Assembly (NCBI GenBank): GCA_937922705.1
Contig: CALAIW010000005.1
Span: 1-64,000, forward strand
Length of the DNA stretch: 64,000 bases
Source of the DNA: an uncultured bacterium
GTDB taxonomy: Bacteria > Atribacterota > Atribacteria > Atribacterales > Caldatribacteriaceae
Reading direction: 5' to 3'
The position numbers and the translations under genes were made by a program. Under the pieces are notes generated by a model. The model was given only the letters and a program-made list of their open reading frames with translations, had not been told where the DNA came from and made no database searches. Positions 14,802 through 24,406 of this stretch are shown here, piece after piece. Position 1 is the stretch's first letter. Each line of letters opens with the position of its first letter.

Positions 14802-16570
14802 GACGAACACTCTTTGGAAAATTCTTCTTTTCGTCTCTCCTTATCCTCAGTGTAACATATGTAGTCCTCCTTGCAAGCATGTCGCAGCTTTTCAACCAGT
14901 TTTACCTTTCGTTGAAGGAACGGGAGCTTAAAAAACGCGGAGAAACCATCGCAAGCCTCCTTGCATCCTCCTCCCCTGAGATTCCAGAAACGATACACAG
15001 GCTTAGCGAGGGCGTCCAGGTGTTTCTTGTACCCCTGCCTCAGCTTTTTGCTCAAGATTCGCCTTTCAGGCGGGGACCAAAGATGATGCATCCTGGGGGT
15101 TTCTTCCGAAGAGAATTTCCCCTTCAAGAACTCGAAAAACGTCTTCTTCAAGGGGAGACAGTAACCTTTCAGGGGTTCCTTCCGCTTCTCCGGCAAGAGA
15201 TGCTGGTCGTGGCCATACCACTCCCTCCTCAAGCATTACCTCAGGCAGTACTCTTTCTTTCCACTCCCCTTGCCGATATCAAGACAACAGTGCGGACTGT
15301 CCAGTACTTCCTTCTTCTGTCTGGTCTTTTCGCTTTTCCTCTTGCAATGCTTCTTGCTTTCCTTTTCTCCCGATCTCTTGCTGCACCCTTACACCGCATG
15401 CGTACTATTGCCCGAGCCATCGCCTCAGGAGACTACACCCAGCGCATGGACATCCCCAAAGAGGAAGAGCTTGGGAATCTCGCCCAGGACTTTAATGTCC
15501 TTTCCCAAGAACTTGAGAAAACGATCAAAGCTCTTCGAAAAGAAAAAGAAGAAATTGAAAACATTCTCCTTGCTCTTCAAGAAGGAGTCATCGCCCTAGA
15601 CCTTGAAGGTCGAGTATTTCTAGTAAACCCTGCTGCCCAGGAACTCCTTGGGGTTCCCCTCAAAGAGGGAATGCAAGTCACCGACTTTCTCCCCGAAAGT
15701 GCCCAAGAGCTCTTTCTCAAAACCTTACGTGACGGGGTTTCTACTCGTGGGGAATGCACCTTTCAGAAGAAACACCTCGCCATTCAGGTCGCTCCGCTCC
15801 GAGAGGGAGAAAAAGCTTATGGAGCTCTAGGGGTTATTCAGGATATAACCGACCTGCGGAAACTCGAGGAACTTCGCCGCCAGTTTGTTGCCGATGTCTC
15901 CCACGAACTTCGGACTCCCCTGACTGCTATCCAGGGATTTATCGAAGCAGCCCTTGATGGGGTCATTCCGTGGGATGAATTTCAATCAAAGTACCTACCC
16001 CTCCTTCACGAAGAAACTATGCGCCTCTCCCGACTCATCCGGGACCTCCTTGACCTCTCCCTTATGGAATCAGGAAAAGTTCACTGGGACATGGAACCTA
16101 TCGACATAGGAGCCCTCGCCTCTGAAGTCATTTTGACGCTCACCCCCCTTTTCCAGGAAAAACGGATTACCGTTACTACCAAATTTCCCTCCCCTCTTTT
16201 GGTGCTTGGTAACCGGGACCGCCTTGCTCAGGTCCTTACAAATCTCCTCCACAACGCCATCCTCTTTTCAAAGGAGGGAAGCACTATCATTCTCGAGGGT
16301 GAGGAAAACAACGGGACAACAACGATCGCAGTTCTTGATGAGGGTCCAGGCATTCCTGAAGGAGATATTCCCTTCATTTTTGAACGATTCTATCGGGTCG
16401 ACAAATCCCGTTCCCGAAAAGGTGGAGGCATGGGACTTGGTCTTGCCATCGTCCGAGAAATTGTGGAGCACCACGGAGGGAAGGTTGGGGTAGTGAATAG
16501 ACCCCAAGGAGGAAGCCGATTTTTCTTCACCCTCCAAAGTGCATCCGTCGCAGAGCTTGGGCAAGTGTAA
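14798..16570 (+). CDS. Membrane sensor histidine kinase (HAMP-PAS-HisKA)
   Basis: 590 residues. First membrane helix at about 9-29, periplasmic domain 30-165, second helix 168-193, HAMP 194-245, PAS about 253-355, HisKA with His369 (VADVSHELRTPLTAIQG) and an HATPase_c domain with an N-box around LLHNAILFS, DEGPGIP and GGGMGLGLAI. The plan is that of PhoR/ResE/WalK-type kinases. It starts within the response-regulator stop (ATGA). Its last 44 bases overlap the convergent ECF transporter gene. Confidence 0.94.
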   Translation: MRRTLFGKFFFSSLLILSVTYVVLLASMSQLFNQFYLSLKERELKKRGETIASLLASSSPEIPETIHRLSEGVQVFLVPLPQLFAQDSPFRRGPKMMHPGGFFRREFPLQELEKRLLQGETVTFQGFLPLLRQEMLVVAIPLPPQALPQAVLFLSTPLADIKTTVRTVQYFLLLSGLFAFPLAMLLAFLFSRSLAAPLHRMRTIARAIASGDYTQRMDIPKEEELGNLAQDFNVLSQELEKTIKALRKEKEEIENILLALQEGVIALDLEGRVFLVNPAAQELLGVPLKEGMQVTDFLPESAQELFLKTLRDGVSTRGECTFQKKHLAIQVAPLREGEKAYGALGVIQDITDLRKLEELRRQFVADVSHELRTPLTAIQGFIEAALDGVIPWDEFQSKYLPLLHEETMRLSRLIRDLLDLSLMESGKVHWDMEPIDIGALASEVILTLTPLFQEKRITVTTKFPSPLLVLGNRDRLAQVLTNLLHNAILFSKEGSTIILEGEENNGTTTIAVLDEGPGIPEGDIPFIFERFYRVDKSRSRKGGGMGLGLAIVREIVEHHGGKVGVVNRPQGGSRFFFTLQSASVAELGQV

Positions 16571-17021
16571 GGGCAATGACCCCTCCCAACAGAGCGGTGA
16601 CAAGCTGCGGTGTCTGCATCATTTGAGCGATCCGCGGAGGAAGACCCCCAAGGAACTGGATCGCTCGGGAAAGAATAAGGTACTTCACAAAAGCCCCAAG
16701 AACAATGCCAACGACCTCAAGGAAGAATCCGCCTTTTCGTCTGAAGAGACCAAAGACAACAACCAGCGCTGCATTCCCAAGCATGATGAAAGGCACCACA
16801 GGACCAAGAGGCGCAGGAAGGATACCCCGTAAAAGAGCAACCCAGGGAGTAAAAAGGCCAATAAGAACGCCACTGGCAATACCTGCAAAGATTGTCGCAA
16901 GAAGCAGCATGGCATTTACCAGGGGCCCAGTAACCATCTGAGGAAATCCCAGAATCTGCACCACAAGAGTAAGGGCAAAAAGCACCGCTGTATACGTCAC
17001 AAAGCGAATGCTATCCTTCAT
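16527..17021 (-). CDS. ECF transporter S component (substrate unknown)
   Basis: 164 residues, almost entirely hydrophobic, with five to six membrane segments. The N-terminal helix has the SIRFVTYTAVLFALTLVVQ pattern of vitamin ECF S components, followed by loops with TGPLVNAMLLLATIFAG and the conserved LGPVVPFIMLGNA. S components bind a vitamin or metal and share an energising module encoded elsewhere. It lies 11 bases downstream of a DUF71 PP-loop gene. Some DUF71 proteins are linked to cobalamin salvage, so a B12-related substrate is one hypothesis. The 3' end overlaps the kinase gene convergently by 44 bases. Confidence 0.75.
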   Translation of the reverse strand: MKDSIRFVTYTAVLFALTLVVQILGFPQMVTGPLVNAMLLLATIFAGIASGVLIGLFTPWVALLRGILPAPLGPVVPFIMLGNAALVVVFGLFRRKGGFFLEVVGIVLGAFVKYLILSRAIQFLGGLPPRIAQMMQTPQLVTALLGGVIALTLAQALRRMHFGG

Positions 17022-17032
17022 GTAACCTCACC

Positions 17033-17680
17033 TCACGAAACCTCAAGGTAATAACATTTTCCATCAAAGGCTACTGCTCCAAAAGTGTAAGGAATAGGAA
17101 AGCGGTACGAAGGTCCAGAAACAACAAGGGTGTGGAACTCTCCTTTCTCTCCACAGGGATCGATACCAAGAGCTATAAGTTCCTCAAGCAGAGCCTTATC
17201 AAACCGACGTCCAAGAAACGCCACCGGTACAACATCGTTTCGTACCACAGTAACATAGGCCTCGAACCCTTCCTGGATCACCTCAAGCGCCACCTCCTTG
17301 TGGTCCTTTCCCCAAAGGGGAAGGAAAGGCACAATGCCACAGCGACTGCAAATTCCCTCAACCCACTCCCGATGTTCTTCAAGATCAATATCTCCAAAGA
17401 CCCCAAAAGTGATACCCCGTTCTCTGAATTCCATAAGGCAACGCGAAAAGTTCTCTTCATACCTCTCCCAAGATGTAGGACAAACCGTAAGCGGAATACC
17501 CAAAGCTGCACTCTGACGCTTTAGGACGTCTTTGGGGATACGATGCGATGCAGAGTACGCTCCGTCTTCCCGAACCATAGAGAGCAAAGCCACAACATCA
17601 AACCCCACAGACCTTGCTTTCCAAAGACTTAGGTGGGAATCTTTGCCCCCGCTAAAGGATACAAAAGCTTTTGGTGCCAT
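17033..17680 (-). CDS. DUF71/COG2102 PP-loop ATP-binding enzyme
   Basis: 215 residues with the adenylating PP-loop SFSGGKDS at residues 8-15 and the DUF71 motifs GDIDLEEHREW, FLPLWGKD and GIDPCGEKGEFHT. Eukaryotic and archaeal relatives are diphthine-ammonia ligases. Bacteria lack diphthamide, and comparative genomics has placed a bacterial subgroup in B12 salvage. The ATP-dependent amidation chemistry is inferred from the family. GGGGGA precedes ATG 17680. Pairing with an S component suggests a transport-and-modify role for a cofactor precursor. Confidence 0.8.
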   Translation of the reverse strand: MAPKAFVSFSGGKDSHLSLWKARSVGFDVVALLSMVREDGAYSASHRIPKDVLKRQSAALGIPLTVCPTSWERYEENFSRCLMEFRERGITFGVFGDIDLEEHREWVEGICSRCGIVPFLPLWGKDHKEVALEVIQEGFEAYVTVVRNDVVPVAFLGRRFDKALLEELIALGIDPCGEKGEFHTLVVSGPSYRFPIPYTFGAVAFDGKCYYLEVS

Positions 17681-17693
17681 AAAAAATCCCCCA

Positions 17694-17722
17694 TTGCAAA
17701 AAAGGATGCTCTGTGCTATATT
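17694..17722 (+). promoter_or_regulatory. Sigma-70 promoter of the ilv-leu operon
   Basis: TTGCAA and TATATT are separated by exactly 17 bases. Transcription would start near 17729, at the 5' base of the T-box leader. Confidence 0.75.
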
Positions 17723-17728
17723 CTCCTA

Positions 17729-17971
17729 CAACACGCAAAAATTGCAAAGCGACGAAGGGGAAAAGTAGGTGCCTGTGGCGGTCCAGAGAGCCTGCGGGAC
17801 GGTGGAAGCAGGCCCAAAGCAGCACCGAAGCTCGCCTCTTGAGTGGCTGGCTGAAGGAAAGTAAGCGGCCCGGAATCCCTCCGTTACGGGGAAAGGAGTG
17901 ACCTGCTTTTGGCAGGTAACAAGGGTGGTACCGCGGGGTGACCCTCGTCCCTTCTGGGACGAGGGTTTTTT
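17729..17971 (+). promoter_or_regulatory. T-box leader, probable leucine specificity
   Basis: The T-box sequence AGGGTGGTACCGCGG lies at 17932-17946, followed by an intrinsic terminator. Upstream is a long stem I whose arms include GGTGC near 17770 and GCACC near 17822, with an AGAGAGCC element in its apical part. By alignment with the tyrS pattern (GAA, specifier, purine, then a TTGAG-type helix) the specifier is CTC at 17831-17833, a leucine codon. Uncharged tRNA-Leu would favour the antiterminator and allow transcription of the ilv-leu genes. The specifier assignment is by eye and less certain than the T-box itself. Confidence 0.93.
17942..17971 (+). terminator. T-box intrinsic terminator
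   Basis: A perfect ten-base-pair stem (17942-17951 with 17956-17965), a TTCT loop, and six T residues at 17966-17971. Its 5' arm follows the T-box sequence, as needed for the alternative antiterminator fold. Confidence 0.95.
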
Positions 17972-17997
17972 GTTCTTGAGGAAAGGAGGAAGATGGT

Positions 17998-19653
17998 ATG
18001 CGGAGTCGCAGGGTCACCGAAGGCATTGATCGTTGCCCACACCGGTCGCTCTTTTTCGCTACTGGAATTACTCGAGAGGGGCTACAAAAACCCCTTATAG
18101 GAATTGCCAGCGCCTTTTCAGATCTTGTTCCTGGACACATCCATATGCGGGAACTTGAGCGCTTCATCGAACGAGGAATTGAAGCCCAAGGAGGAACACC
18201 CTTTGTCTTTGGTGTTCCAGCAATTTGCGATGGAATTGCCATGGGACATGAAGGTATGCGCTTTTCGCTCCCAAGTCGGGACATCATTGCCGATGCCGTT
18301 GAAGCGGTTGTTGAGGCTCACGCTCTTGATGGGGTTGTTTTCCTCACAAACTGCGACAAGATAACTCCAGGAATGCTCCTTGCTGCTGCCCGTCTTGATA
18401 TTCCGGCAATCTTCGTTACCGCTGGTCCAATGCTCTCTGGAAGGTACCGGGGGAGGCGCCTTGCCTTCGTGCGAGATACCTTTGAAGCCGTTGGTCGCTA
18501 CCGTAAAGGGGACATCGACGAAGAGGAACTCTCTGCCTTGGAGGAAGAGGCTTGCCCTGGAGGCGGGTCCTGCCAAGGACTGTATACGGCAAACACCATG
18601 GCCTGTCTTGTAGAGGCTATGGGTATGAGCCTCCCGGAATGTGGTACCGCTTTAGCGGTTTCTGCCAAGAAGCGGCGCATTGCCTATGAGAGTGGGAGAC
18701 GCATCGTAGACCTTGTGCGGATGGGATGGAACGCACGAAAAATTCTCAACGCTCAAGCTCTGCGAAACGCCATTGTTGTTGACCTTGCCTTGGGAGGATC
18801 AACCAATACGGTGCTCCACCTCCTTGCTCTGGCGCAGGAACTTGGAGAAAAAAGCATTACCCTCTGGACCTTTGACGAGCTCTCTCACAAAGTACCTCAC
18901 CTTGTACTCCTTGAGCCCGCGGGAGACCTCTTTATGGAAGATTTCGCCTTCGCCGGGGGTGTTCCTGCCCTTCTTGCTACCCTTGGAGAACTCGTTGAGG
19001 ATGCCCCAACTGTCTCAGGAAAAACCATCCGGGAAATCCAGAATGCCGTTCGGTACATCGACCGCTCAGTTATTCGCCCCCTTGAAAACCCCTATAACCG
19101 GGAGGGAGGTATTGCGGTACTCTCTGGGTCTCTTGCTCCAGAAGGCGCGGTAGTGAAACAAGGAGCAGTAGACGCAAGCGTACGAGTATTCCGAGGGAAG
19201 GCTCTATGCTGCAACAGTGAAGAGGAGGCTATGGAGCTCATAACCTCTGGAAGAGTCGCAAAAGGTTCGGTTCTTGTCATCCGCTACGAAGGGCCTCGAG
19301 GTGGCCCAGGAATGCGCGAGATGCTTGCCCCCACCTCAAGCATTGTAGGAATGGGATTGGCCAAGGACGTAGCTTTAGTAACCGACGGACGGTTTTCAGG
19401 AGGAACGCGAGGACCGTGTGTGGGACATGTTGCACCTGAAGCCGCAGTGGGAGGACCAATTGCTCTCGTTCAGGATGGCGACGAAATCCTCATCGATATT
19501 CCTCACCGAAAACTCGAGCTTCTTTTGAGCCCAGAAGAACTGGCAAAGCGGGCTCAGGCCTTTACTCCCCCTCCACCGAAGTACCATCAGGGAATACTGG
19601 CGAGGTTTGCAAAGCTTGCCCGCTCAGCCTCTCTTGGGGCAAGTATGGGCTAA
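17998..19653 (+). CDS. ilvD: Dihydroxy-acid dehydratase
   Basis: 551 residues, standard for IlvD. It dehydrates 2,3-dihydroxy-3-methylbutanoate and its isoleucine-pathway analogue. Conserved motifs are [30 protein letters not shown] (Cys119), [12 protein letters not shown] (Cys192) and [15 protein letters not shown]. The motif PGH rather than PCN, with two obvious cluster cysteines, resembles the oxygen-sensitive [4Fe-4S] form of E. coli; this reading is tentative. AAAGGAGGA precedes ATG 17998. It is the first gene under T-box control. Confidence 0.96.
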   Translation: MRSRRVTEGIDRCPHRSLFFATGITREGLQKPLIGIASAFSDLVPGHIHMRELERFIERGIEAQGGTPFVFGVPAICDGIAMGHEGMRFSLPSRDIIADAVEAVVEAHALDGVVFLTNCDKITPGMLLAAARLDIPAIFVTAGPMLSGRYRGRRLAFVRDTFEAVGRYRKGDIDEEELSALEEEACPGGGSCQGLYTANTMACLVEAMGMSLPECGTALAVSAKKRRIAYESGRRIVDLVRMGWNARKILNAQALRNAIVVDLALGGSTNTVLHLLALAQELGEKSITLWTFDELSHKVPHLVLLEPAGDLFMEDFAFAGGVPALLATLGELVEDAPTVSGKTIREIQNAVRYIDRSVIRPLENPYNREGGIAVLSGSLAPEGAVVKQGAVDASVRVFRGKALCCNSEEEAMELITSGRVAKGSVLVIRYEGPRGGPGMREMLAPTSSIVGMGLAKDVALVTDGRFSGGTRGPCVGHVAPEAAVGGPIALVQDGDEILIDIPHRKLELLLSPEELAKRAQAFTPPPPKYHQGILARFAKLARSASLGASMG

Positions 19654-19668
19654 AGGAGGTGAAAACCC

Positions 19669-21339
19669 TTGCGCATGAAAGGTGCTCAGGTGCTTGTGGA
19701 ACTCCTCAAAAAGGAAGGTGTAGAAGTCATCTTCGGGTACCCTGGGGGAGCAGTGCTTGACATCTACGACGCCCTCTTTGATACTCCGGAAATCCGCCAC
19801 ATCCTTGTACGCCATGAGCAAGGCGCAGCTCATGCTGCCGATGGGTATGCCCGTACCACTGGAAAGGTTGGGGTGTGTATTGCCACATCTGGCCCGGGAG
19901 CTACAAACCTTGTGACCGGTCTTGCCACAGCCTATATGGACTCTATTCCTATTGTTGCTCTCACCGGGCAAGTCTTTACGCACCTCATTGGAAAGGATTC
20001 CTTCCAGGAAGCAGATACAACCGGTATCACTATGCCTATCACCAAACATAACTTCCTGGTTACCAAGGCTGAAGACCTTCCCTATGTTATCCGGGAGGCC
20101 TTTTACCTTGCTGCAACCGGCCGCCCTGGGCCTGTCCTTGTTGACCTTCCCCGGGACGTGCAGCAGAAAATGATTGAGCTTGTATATCCAGAAAAAATCA
20201 AAATCCCAGGGTACCGACCAACGTATAAAGGACACGCAAAGCAGGTTAAACTTGCTGCCGAGGCGATTCAAGAGGCAAAAAGACCACTTCTTTACGTTGG
20301 AGGCGGGGTTATTGCTTCAGGAGCATCGGACGTTCTCTTTGAGCTTGCCACCAAAGCTGACATCCCTGTTGTCCACACTCTCATGGGTAAGGGGGCTTTC
20401 CCAGAGAGTCATCCTCTGTCTTTGGGGATGCTCGGAATGCATGGGACGTATTGGGCAAACAAAGCCGTGATGCGCTGTGACCTCCTTATCGCCGTCGGAG
20501 CGCGTTTTGACGACCGAGTAACCGGAAAACTCGATACATTTGCACCCCACGCCAGAATCATCCACATCGATATCGATCCAGCAGAAATTGGAAAAAACGT
20601 GAAACCTCACATCCCCATTGTGGGGGATGCTCGCATGGTTCTTGGAGAAATCGTAAAACGTATTGAACCCATCACCCACCCTGAGTGGCATGAGGAAATT
20701 AGCGCCTGGAAAAAGGAATACACTCCAAAGTACCGGGAAAGCGATAGACTCCTCCCCCACCATGTTATTGAGCGGATTTACGAAAAAACAAAACACCTTG
20801 ATACCATCGTAGTCACAGACGTTGGTCAGCACCAAATGTGGGCAGCACAAAAATACCCTCGGGAAAAGCCCCGAACCTGGGCAAGTTCTGGAGGACTTGG
20901 AACCATGGGATATGGGTTGCCGGCTTCCATTGGTGCCCAGATTGGAAATCCTGATAAAACCGTTATCCTCATAAGTGGTGATGGGAGCATCTTCATGAAA
21001 ATCCAGGAGCTGGTAACAGCGGTGAACTACTGTCTCCCCATCAAAATCTTTGTCATGAACAACTCCTATCTTGGCATGGTTCGCCAGTGGCAGGGATGCC
21101 TGTACCGCGGGCGATACTCCTGTACCCGCCTGGTGAATCCCGATATCGCTCAGGTAGCCCGAGCTTTTGGGGCTTTTGGAATTTCAGTGACCGAAAAAGA
21201 GGACCTCGATCGGGCTATTGAAGAAGCCCTGAAGGTTACCGACCGCCCAGTTCTTGTCGATTGCCACATTGCTGAAGAGGAGAACGTCTTGCCCTTTGTG
21301 CCTCCTGGTAAGTCTCTCGACGAAATGATTCTTGAGTAA
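19669..21339 (+). CDS. ilvB: Acetolactate synthase, large (catalytic) subunit
   Basis: 556 residues. It condenses pyruvate with pyruvate or 2-oxobutyrate. The activating Glu50 is in [15 protein letters not shown]; the ThDP/Mg motif begins GDGS at 437 and ends with NN near 464. [14 protein letters not shown] and [10 protein letters not shown] are typical of biosynthetic AHAS rather than catabolic ALS. The TTG at 19669 is eight bases after GGAGG; the ATG at 19675 is further away. It is followed at once by the regulatory subunit gene. Confidence 0.96.
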   Translation: MRMKGAQVLVELLKKEGVEVIFGYPGGAVLDIYDALFDTPEIRHILVRHEQGAAHAADGYARTTGKVGVCIATSGPGATNLVTGLATAYMDSIPIVALTGQVFTHLIGKDSFQEADTTGITMPITKHNFLVTKAEDLPYVIREAFYLAATGRPGPVLVDLPRDVQQKMIELVYPEKIKIPGYRPTYKGHAKQVKLAAEAIQEAKRPLLYVGGGVIASGASDVLFELATKADIPVVHTLMGKGAFPESHPLSLGMLGMHGTYWANKAVMRCDLLIAVGARFDDRVTGKLDTFAPHARIIHIDIDPAEIGKNVKPHIPIVGDARMVLGEIVKRIEPITHPEWHEEISAWKKEYTPKYRESDRLLPHHVIERIYEKTKHLDTIVVTDVGQHQMWAAQKYPREKPRTWASSGGLGTMGYGLPASIGAQIGNPDKTVILISGDGSIFMKIQELVTAVNYCLPIKIFVMNNSYLGMVRQWQGCLYRGRYSCTRLVNPDIAQVARAFGAFGISVTEKEDLDRAIEEALKVTDRPVLVDCHIAEEENVLPFVPPGKSLDEMILE

Positions 21340-21352
21340 AGGAGGTGGGTTT

Positions 21353-21838
21353 GTGGAGCACATTATCGCTGTACTTGTGGAGAACAAACCTCGGGTCCTT
21401 GCCCGGGTAGCATCACTCTTTGCCCGGCGGGGCTACAACATTGAGAGTCTCGCGGTGGGGCCGACACAGGACCCAAATATTTCCCGAATCACTTTGGTCG
21501 TCGCTGGAAACGAAAGCGTTCTTGAGCAAATCACAAAACAACTGTACAAACTCATCGAGGTCATTAAGGTGAGCGATTTTTCGGATACTCCAGTGGTCGA
21601 TCGGGAACTTGCTCTCATTAAGGTCCATGCTCCTTCGAATCTGAGAGGCGAGATAGCCCAAACGGCAGAAATCTTCCGAGCCCGTATTGTGGATGTAGAC
21701 GAGGAAAGCCTTATTATTGAAGTTACCGGAACTCCAGATAAAATCGATGCCTTGGAGCAACTCTTGCGAAAGTACGGTATCATTGAAATGACTCGAACGG
21801 GGCGCATTGCCCTGGCTCGAGGAAGCAAATCACTCTAA
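21353..21838 (+). CDS. ilvN: Acetolactate synthase, small (regulatory) subunit
   Basis: 161 residues from the GTG at 21353, beginning [33 protein letters not shown], the N-terminal ACT domain that binds valine in this family. The C-terminal half ([11 protein letters not shown] onward) is the second regulatory domain. An upstream frame extends to 21332 inside ilvB, but AAAGGAGGTGG and spacing favour the GTG. It activates IlvB and gives feedback control. Confidence 0.95.
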   Translation: MEHIIAVLVENKPRVLARVASLFARRGYNIESLAVGPTQDPNISRITLVVAGNESVLEQITKQLYKLIEVIKVSDFSDTPVVDRELALIKVHAPSNLRGEIAQTAEIFRARIVDVDEESLIIEVTGTPDKIDALEQLLRKYGIIEMTRTGRIALARGSKSL

Positions 21839-21852
21839 GAGGAGGATGCCCT

Positions 21853-22851
21853 ATGGCCAAAATGTACTACGACCAGGATGCGGATCTTAACATCCTCAAA
21901 GGGAAAGTCATTGCTATCATCGGCTTTGGAAGCCAGGGGAGTGCTCAAGCACAGAACTTGCGAGATAGTGGTCTTGAGGTGATTGTAGCAGAACTCCCCG
22001 AAACCCCGGGCTTTGAAAAGGCTCAAAAAGCGGGATTCAAGCCGGTAAGTGCGAAAGAGGCTGCAGAAAAAGGTGATATCATCCAAATGCTGGCCCCAGA
22101 CCAGTACCAACCAGTCATTTACCGGGAATCCATTGCTCCCCACCTCACCAAAGGCAAAACTCTTATGTTCTCTCATGGGTTTAACATTCACTATCACCAA
22201 ATCATCCCGCCTCACGATGTGGATGTGGTCATGGTTGCTCCTAAAGGTCCAGGAGACCTGGTGCGGCGAATGTACATTGAGGGAAAAGGAGTACCTGCTC
22301 TTGTTGCGGTATACCAGGATGCTACAGGAAAAGCAAAGGACATTGCTCTCGCCTACGCCAAGGGTATTGGGGCAACGCGGGCCGGAGTTTTAGAGACAAC
22401 CTTTGCCGAGGAGACCGAAACAGATCTTTTTGGGGAACAAGCTGTGCTCTGTGGAGGGCTTACTGCTCTCATTAAGGCAGGTTTTGAGACCCTTGTGGAA
22501 GCCGGATACCAGCCAGAAGTTGCCTACTTTGAGTGCCTTCATGAAATGAAGCTCATCGTGGATCTCGTGTATGAGGGTGGGCTTGCCCACATGCGGCAGG
22601 TCATAAGCGATACCGCAGAGTATGGGGACCTTACTCGGGGACCAAGAATCATCAACGACCAGGTGAAGCAAGAAATGCGGAAAATCCTTGCGGAAATCCA
22701 GGATGGGACTTTTGCTCGAGAGTGGATTCTCGAAAATCAGGCAAACCGCCCAGTATACAATGCGCTTCGCAAAAAAGATGCTGAACACCTCATCGAGAAG
22801 GTTGGAAAAACTCTGCGGAGTATGATGCCCTGGCTCAAGAAAGAGGGGTGA
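21853..22851 (+). CDS. ilvC: Ketol-acid reductoisomerase
   Basis: 332 residues, a class I enzyme. The Rossmann motif GFGSQG is at 24-29. The C-terminal knotted domain has [16 protein letters not shown] and [20 protein letters not shown], which include the Mg ligands. It converts acetolactate or acetohydroxybutyrate to the dihydroxy acid used by IlvD. GAGGA precedes the ATG, 14 bases after ilvN. Confidence 0.97.
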   Translation: MAKMYYDQDADLNILKGKVIAIIGFGSQGSAQAQNLRDSGLEVIVAELPETPGFEKAQKAGFKPVSAKEAAEKGDIIQMLAPDQYQPVIYRESIAPHLTKGKTLMFSHGFNIHYHQIIPPHDVDVVMVAPKGPGDLVRRMYIEGKGVPALVAVYQDATGKAKDIALAYAKGIGATRAGVLETTFAEETETDLFGEQAVLCGGLTALIKAGFETLVEAGYQPEVAYFECLHEMKLIVDLVYEGGLAHMRQVISDTAEYGDLTRGPRIINDQVKQEMRKILAEIQDGTFAREWILENQANRPVYNALRKKDAEHLIEKVGKTLRSMMPWLKKEG

Positions 22852-22855
22852 AATT

Positions 22856-24400
22856 GTGCGGCGCATTCGCGTTTTTGATACCACCCTTCGGGATGGAGAG
22901 CAGTCCCCGGGGGTAGCTTTAAACCCCCAAGAGAAACTTGAAATCGCTCTGCAGCTTGCTCGTCTTGGGGTTGACGTTATCGAAGCAGGTTTTCCCATCG
23001 CTTCACCGGGAGATGCCGAAGGAGTCAAACTCGTTGCCCAAAATGTTAAAGGACCTGCCATATGCGCCCTTGCCCGTGCAAAGGAGAAGGATATTGACAT
23101 TGCCTGGGAATCGCTAAAGTCCGCTGAACATCCCATCATTCACACCTTCATCGCCACATCTGACATCCACCTAAAGCACAAACTCCGCCTCTCTCGGGAA
23201 GAGGCCCTAGAGCAAGCGGTTTGGGCGGTACAATATGCCAAAAAGTATGTCCCTGATGTAGAATTTTCCGCTGAAGACGCTACCCGTTCAAACTGGGAAT
23301 ACTTGAGCCAAGTATACACCGCGGTCATCGAAGCTGGAGCAACCATTATCAACGTCCCCGATACCGTTGGGTACATAACCCCTTTTGAGATGGGGGAACT
23401 CATCAAGTACCTCTTTGAGCATGTAAAGGGTATTGAAAAAGTAATCGTGAGCGTCCATTGCCATAATGACCTTGGCCTTGCTACAGCCAATTCCCTCGCC
23501 GCAGTTTTAGCCGGAGCAGGGCAGGTGGAATGCACCGTAAACGGTATCGGAGAGAGGGCAGGTAATGCTGCACTTGAGGAAATTGTTATGAGCCTTTATG
23601 TTCGTCGGGACTTCTTCCAGGCCGAAACAAGCCTCAACTTCCAGGAAATTTACCGTACCAGCCGCCTTGTGAGCCAGAGAACCGGAATGCTTGTGCAACC
23701 GAATAAAGCCATCGTAGGGCAGAACGCCTTTGCCCATGAATCAGGTATCCACCAGGATGGTGTCCTCAAAGAAAAACTCACCTATGAAATCATGGACGCA
23801 AAACTTATCGGCCGTGAGGACCGAGTTCTTGTTCTTGGGAAACACTCTGGGCGCCATGCCTTTGCGAAGAAAATCGAAGAGCTCGGGTACAAGCTCTCTG
23901 AGGAGGAACTCAATCAGGCCTTCCAGCGCTTTAAACAACTTGCCGACCAAAAGAAGGAAATCACCGAAGACGATCTCAAAGCCATTGTCTCTGAGGAAGC
24001 AGCAAAGCCTGAAGAAACTTACCACCTTGACTTTGTCCATGTATGCTGTGGAAACAACATCCTCCCCACCGCCACAGTACGCCTGGTAAAAGAGGGAAAG
24101 GAAATCCTCGAAGGAGTATCCACAGGTGTTGGACCAGTGGACGCAGCATACAAGGCCATAAGCAAGATGCTTGGTATTTCTTCGAACCTGGTGAACTATA
24201 CCCTCCAGTCCATAACTGGCGGAACAGAAGCGCTTGGAGAAGTCATTGTCCGAATTTTTGACGGAGACGAAGAGTACATCGGGCGGGGCTCAAGTCAAGA
24301 CGTAGTGGTGGCAAGCGTCATGGCGTACCTTTCGGCTATCAACCGAATGGCTCAGAAAAAAAAGCGCTTAAATCCACAAAGAGACTATAGGGAGAGCTGA
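22856..24400 (+). CDS. leuA: 2-Isopropylmalate synthase
   Basis: 514 residues. The catalytic barrel starts [12 protein letters not shown] and includes the metal motif HCHNDLGLA; the subdomain has HESGIHQDG and GKHSGRHAF. The C-terminal allosteric domain (about 390-510) has [13 protein letters not shown], the leucine-regulatory type. It condenses 2-oxoisovalerate with acetyl-CoA, the entry step to leucine. The start is GTG 22856, four bases after the ilvC stop. Confidence 0.95.
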   Translation: MRRIRVFDTTLRDGEQSPGVALNPQEKLEIALQLARLGVDVIEAGFPIASPGDAEGVKLVAQNVKGPAICALARAKEKDIDIAWESLKSAEHPIIHTFIATSDIHLKHKLRLSREEALEQAVWAVQYAKKYVPDVEFSAEDATRSNWEYLSQVYTAVIEAGATIINVPDTVGYITPFEMGELIKYLFEHVKGIEKVIVSVHCHNDLGLATANSLAAVLAGAGQVECTVNGIGERAGNAALEEIVMSLYVRRDFFQAETSLNFQEIYRTSRLVSQRTGMLVQPNKAIVGQNAFAHESGIHQDGVLKEKLTYEIMDAKLIGREDRVLVLGKHSGRHAFAKKIEELGYKLSEEELNQAFQRFKQLADQKKEITEDDLKAIVSEEAAKPEETYHLDFVHVCCGNNILPTATVRLVKEGKEILEGVSTGVGPVDAAYKAISKMLGISSNLVNYTLQSITGGTEALGEVIVRIFDGDEEYIGRGSSQDVVVASVMAYLSAINRMAQKKKRLNPQRDYRES

Positions 24401-24406
24401 GCATCC

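Noticed and set aside
17998..19653. IlvD read as a sugar-acid (EDD-type) dehydratase
   Set aside because: Operon context and motifs ([14 protein letters not shown]) fit dihydroxy-acid dehydratase.
22390..23139. 250-codon minus-strand frame opposite ilvC/leuA
   Set aside because: Both plus-strand genes are complete and well conserved; no family match on this strand.
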